A stretch of DNA of 64,000 bases from the NCBI GenBank assembly GCA_016165875.1, contig JABBOT010000014.1, positions 11,007,871-11,071,870 on the forward strand. Reading direction: 5' to 3'. Under the pieces are notes generated by a model that saw only the letters and a list, made by a program, of their open reading frames with translations, was not told the DNA's origin and did not search any database. Below, piece by piece: positions 59,656 to 64,000 of this stretch (positions are counted from its first letter, which is position 1; every line of letters starts with the position of its first letter). Source of the DNA: Acanthopleura granulata (lineage: Eukaryota > Mollusca > Polyplacophora > Chitonida > Chitonidae). The translations under genes were made by a program, and so were the position numbers.

Positions 59656-59984
59656 CGGGTTCATTCCTTATTTCATTCCAGTTTTGTGTTATGCCTACGT
59701 CTTTAATGTTGTCAGTCTCTTTACAACTCCACAACAGTATACCACTGGGTGGCGCCTCTTCATTGAAAACTGTTGACCGCTTCTTTTTTACATATTACTT
59801 ACTTATACTATTTCTTAATATTCTTTTGGGAACTGGTGTTATATGTTGTTTTGGAAATGTATCCTGCGACTATCGACTTGGGACGTTACTGGATGGTTTA
59901 TGATGTCTGTACGAATATCATATTTGACGCTTAGATCTTATTCTGTTTTCTACATGGCATCCTCATCGCTCTGTTGTAAACAAT

Positions 59985-60068
59985 GCCCGATTTCCTCCCA
60001 TCACAATTCTGGCCGTCGTCGTATAAGTGAAATATTCTTATGAACACACCAAATGAATAAATAAATTA
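59985..60068 (+). mobile_element. SINE family A 3' end
   Basis: CCCGATTTCCTCCCATCACA, GTCGTATAAGTGAAATATTC and AAATGAATAAATAAATT tail. Confidence 0.8.
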
Positions 60069-60734
60069 TAAACAATGCAATAATCGAAAACTGCGTGGAA
60101 TACCAAAGGCTATAAAAGCAGCGCATCAGGCGGACCAAATTTGAGACCAGACGTTAGTTCACTCGCATACAGTAGAGATGACAAATGCGGGTTATAAAGT
60201 GACCTAACAAATAGCACAGACGGATTAAGGTCAATCTCTGATAACAAGTTACCTTGGAGACACGAGGAATTTGGTTAGTGTTAAACAGCGATAAACATTG
60301 GCCAGCAGGTCACTTGAACAAACATTACTGACCATCTGCGGAGGTGGATAACCGGCCAACCTCTAGCTCCAACCACCAGAACAGTCTGGGAACAGCAGTC
60401 TTTATGTTGTCTGTTTTCACGAGCTTTCTTTCCTAAACGTGACATGCATTTGCTTTGAAAGAAGAAGTAAAGTATCTTGGGATATCAACGTTACAGATTG
60501 TGCGTAAACATATGACCATGCTAAGGCATTCTGAAACAAGTGTTTGCCATATTTGTGGGGGAAGGGAGGGGACGTGCTATTAACATAAGCCATTCACATA
60601 CCGATGTTAGCGTACTAGCGCACATTTTATGAAGAGATAGTTCAAAAAGCCTTTAAACGTGTCTTCAAGGCGTAAAGTTCCACAGTCGTACACCACTCTG
60701 AGACTATGAAGGGGCGTATAACTAATAAGTCGAT

Positions 60735-60850
60735 AATATCAATGTACAGAACAGAGAGAAAAAACCAGGGCAGAGACCAAAGTATGATAGTTGGCAAGTG
60801 GTCACACGTTACCTATGAAATCCTGAATCATATCAGTTTACCCATTTCAA
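60735..60850 (+). repeat. Copy of dispersed repeat family R, truncated
   Basis: ACAGAGAGAAAAAACCAGGG, AGTATGATAGTTGGCAAGTG, GTCACACGTTACCTATGAAA and ATCAGTTTACCC follow the order of the copy at 54655. Confidence 0.65.
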
Positions 60851-62145
60851 AAACAACTAAAAAGACCAGTTCCGAAAGGGATGTGTAGAAATAATGTATA
60901 AATAGTACATATAGCTACTAGCAAGAAAGATTGAGTCAGCCGTCAGTTTTCAGTGAGGCATGTAAGACAGTCGTCATTCGAGGCATTGCGTCTGTTTCCA
61001 ATTTCAAACTCGTAGTAAATTTCCAGATTGAGTACAAATCTAAATGTCTCAGTGAGGCTTTGATTTCAACTTCTCCCCAAAACATCATGTTGTTGTAATG
61101 AACACGGAAGCTTGTACAGCCCCTAGTCCCAGTTAGGAGACAATTCGCCAGAGATCATGAACGCTCTGTCCATTCTTGCCATCAGAGTGTTATACTGGCA
61201 GAAATTTTTTTGAAACTCAGAGCTAGGGTGTTTGATAGTGTATCCTTTGGCACAGCACTTTTTGAACAATGGCCTGTAAATCGTTTCCCTGCCATCAACC
61301 GAAAGGGACGTTCCACGTCATTAATCGCAGGACCAATTTCTAAAACAACCTTCCACACAAAATACTAAAGAACCAAAAAGTATATAATACAAAACAATAA
61401 AAATCGTTTGAGGAAAACGACGACTGATCATAACTTTATTTACGATTTCAGCTGAAGCTTTGGTATTTTGTGTGAAGAAAATTTGTGTCGTCAGGTCTTA
61501 AAACTGAGCCCACTCAGTTAGCTTAAAGAAGCTAATGTCCGATTAACCTACTCTGGTCTTGCTTGTAACAAATTGCTGTAGTCTTCGCGATGACCACAAG
61601 CAGGTCTTTACCTCACATAAGGCTTTTGTGTTCAACGTCAACTACCGTTTCGCCCACGCTTCTAACCAATGTCTCAACGACTATACACCGCCTCCTGTAA
61701 TAAATTCAGGAAGTATACAGGAGCCGAGCATCCAATAAGACTACAGGATTTCTTTGCTATGTAAAGAGGTCTCTTGGGACATTAGTGTGGTAAATTTGCT
61801 CGTCTGCCCATACTCGCGAAGGACTTGTTGACGTGTACCTAAATCAATAACAAAGGAGTTATCCAATCTTCCATGCCAAGAGACTCAAATCAGTTGAGCG
61901 GCCAAGTTCTCGACCTCATTTAATAACAATACAACATGAATATTCATGAGATCTGATTGTATGTAGTTAAATAAATGTCTACAACTATTCCCTAAGAACT
62001 ACGTCTACCCCGGTGGTGGCAACTGAGAAACATGTGAAGCATTATAGCCCTTTCAGTGATCCTTCGCTGTCTCATTTGTTTCAAAATTTGCTATCGTTGC
62101 AATCAATAGGTCATCTGACCAGTGCTTGCTGGAATTTAACTCTGT

Positions 62146-62345
62146 TTATTTATTTATTTACTTATTTATTTACGGGAGGAAACCGGGCAGAGCCCGGTTA
62201 AAGCCCACGCCAGGTTGCTGGCGGACCTTCTCACGTAGGGGTGGAGAGGTAGCCAGCATGAGCTGAGCTTTAACTCACCGCGACCGCATTGGTGAGAGGA
62301 TCTTGGATCTTAGCGCTTGCTAAATCGCTAGACAAGTAGCCCCCG
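62146..62345 (-). mobile_element. SINE family A lacking its diagnostic 3' segment
   Basis: Tail TTTATTTATTTACTTATTTA joins directly to GGGAGGAAACCGGGCAGAGC, then the body and the head (CGACCGCATTGGTGAGAGG) to AAGTAGCCCCCG. The usual ATTCTTGAGTA stretch between tail and body is deleted. Confidence 0.8.
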
Positions 62346-63059
62346 TTCCCTCCTGAATTAAGCTCTCGCTAAATCGACAGTGCATTTGTCACGAGATTTG
62401 CCAGGTGTGTTACGAAATGCACTGGTTTATTCCGGCCACTCCTGATTCGTACCGCTAAGATCCTCACATAACTGACAAGTGAATACACGACGAGGAATTA
62501 CCATGACTGAACTAATCGCGTCCTCCATAAATAAACATGATTTGAAATATAAAAATGTACAATTATGAAAAAAGTGTTCAGACTAATCAAATAATGAATA
62601 AAGAAATAAACAACTAAACGAGCAAAATCACATGCTGTGACTTGGAAAACCAGGCGACATATATCCAAAAGATAGTGTGTCTATGACATAACTTCACCCT
62701 AATGCCGTCATGACATCTACGGCCCGTAGACTTACCAATCAAACAACTATTTGGAACTATGCAAACACTTTGCATCTTTAAGCCCGGGGTATGTTCCAAT
62801 TGAAGAGTGAAATTAAGTCGCATTCTGGAGTTGAAATAATACATTTTAAGACAATGGTTGTTATTACGATATGCGTGCCTTTCACTGCTCTGATATTGCA
62901 AACAGAATTCATATACATTCCCCACATATATATCTTTGACAGGCCATTTAGCTAAAGATGTGAAATGTTATTGCCTAATCCACCTACAGCGTTCCAATCC
63001 ATGAACAATCCAATCAAGATCTCCAGTCACTGAAAACCAATCCCTAAAACAACAAGTAG

Positions 63060-63318
63060 TTATATACCGTGTCTTCTCGTGGCAGGGCCACCAAAGTGCT
63101 ACCCCCCCTCCCCCCGGGACAGCATACTGAAGACACCAGACATGATACTCCACCCAGTCACATTATACTAACCGGCCAGCCCTGTACCTTGATCAAGCCT
63201 CTGAGCCCTGAAGGCCAAGCGAGGCAGATGCAAGTTCAGTTTTTGGTATGACCCAATTGGTGGTTGATCCGAGGCCTCTCGACCTCGAGGTGAACACTCT
63301 GACCACTAGGCTACGAAA
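63060..63318 (-). mobile_element. tRNA-derived SINE (family B), diverged
   Basis: Minus strand: head CGTAGCCTAGTGGTCAGAGT, then a B-box-like GGATCAACC, GGGTCATACCAAAA, and in the body CCGGTTAGTATAATGTGACT. The order matches the copies at 15385 and 38385. Confidence 0.65.
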
Positions 63319-64000
63319 AAAACCTGTAGGAAAAATGTCTTGGAGACATCGCCTGATTTTGATGGTACAAGTTGCTGTTTTTTTTCCTGATGTTCTTGGA
63401 AAGGTTTTTTGATTCGTTTTAGAGAAAGGAGGAGGGAGGATGGTATTCTACTAAGGAAATTGCGTTTCAGCATCAAACTAATACACCACGACATTTATTT
63501 TTGCATTTGAAATTTCCTTTTTGGTGGAAGTATTGGGTCATTTGCTCTGCGTGCTTTGATTACAAGGCATACACATTCTAAGGCATACACAGTCAAAGAT
63601 ATATGCGCTGTGGATTATTTCTTCACGCGAAGTCTCTGGTATCACTCGGCCGGTGACAGCTTCGTTACCCTCAGCGGCTATGTTCTCACAAATAGCGGTA
63701 TTTTTTCCCAAGACACTTTTAATATATAGGTAAATGTTTCATATTCTACTACAATTTTCTTGTTCCTACAGGGTATTTCCATGAGTGGTGTCGCGTTAAA
63801 TTGTTGACATTTCTTGACATCTTTGACGCGACGGTTAGAATTCCGTAAATGTGGGACACGGCAGATAAACAAGGACATTTCACCGTCGAAGATTAAAGTA
63901 CAAATATGAAGCCGTAATTGAAAGTGGGTTTCGAAAACAGTCGTTGCGGTCCCTTTAGATGATGTTTAAAACTCCCTTGAGCGGCGATTTTTTACTTGAA

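Larger units (their letters stand above)
52170..64000. other. Stretch without a convincing gene
   Basis: Apart from one weak candidate exon (58109-58377, minus), I recognise no coding sequence. The region contains SINE copies, two copies of repeat family R at 54 kb, a large minisatellite (55900-56910), A-rich runs (55065-55140, 59580-59655) and a hairpin MITE at 52951-53079. The part beyond 60.1 kb is mostly featureless apart from SINEs at 62.1 and 63.1 kb. Confidence 0.5.

Overview
This window is eukaryotic and animal. Its genes have GT-AG introns and are spread among introns, short tRNA-derived SINEs, foldback elements and minisatellites. Four protein-coding genes can be rebuilt exon by exon, all on the minus strand: a secreted scavenger-receptor (SRCR) protein, wolframin (WFS1), an alpha-tubulin, and the bursicon beta subunit (partner of bursicon). 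The bursicon subunit limits the source to a protostome-like invertebrate. The SINE families, with a tail of the type ...GTGAAATATTCTTGAGTA...AATAAATAAAT, resemble those I know from molluscan and related lophotrochozoan genomes. A mollusc is my best guess, but the sequence alone does not prove it.

Layout. 1-1.1 kb: flank with a two-copy 164-bp tandem repeat. 1.1-7.7 kb: a complete three-exon SRCR gene (408 codons: signal peptide, coiled coil, two SRCR domains) with a TATA box. 7.7-13.4 kb: no gene seen; a palindromic foldback at 10.65-10.99 kb and a ~1 kb terminal-inverted-repeat element at 11.37-12.36 kb. 13.5-25.2 kb: a complete five-exon wolframin gene (795 aa) whose introns hold SINEs, a TTAA-flanked MITE and two minisatellites. 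One minisatellite is built from copies of the gene's own exon-2 splice donor. 26.4-29.4 kb: a complete three-exon alpha-tubulin gene (451 aa), about 1.1 kb upstream of wolframin and in the same orientation. 29.4-43.0 kb: no convincing gene; SINEs, a MITE and a degenerate four-fold repeat. 43.0-51.6 kb: a two-exon bursicon-beta gene (128 aa) with an ~8.2 kb intron containing a decayed LINE and a tandem array of CRE-like TGACGTCA sites. 51.6-64 kb: minisatellites, SINEs and an unnamed dispersed repeat; one weak candidate exon near 58.1-58.4 kb.

The genes have unrelated roles: innate recognition or adhesion, ER calcium and stress control, cytoskeleton, and neurohormone signalling. I see no operon-like or pathway clustering. 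For the four main genes, the reading frames and splice phases join exactly, which is the main evidence for these models. Exons shorter than about 60 codons (bursicon exon 2, wolframin exons 1 and 4, tubulin exon 1) were found by reading the minus strand directly.
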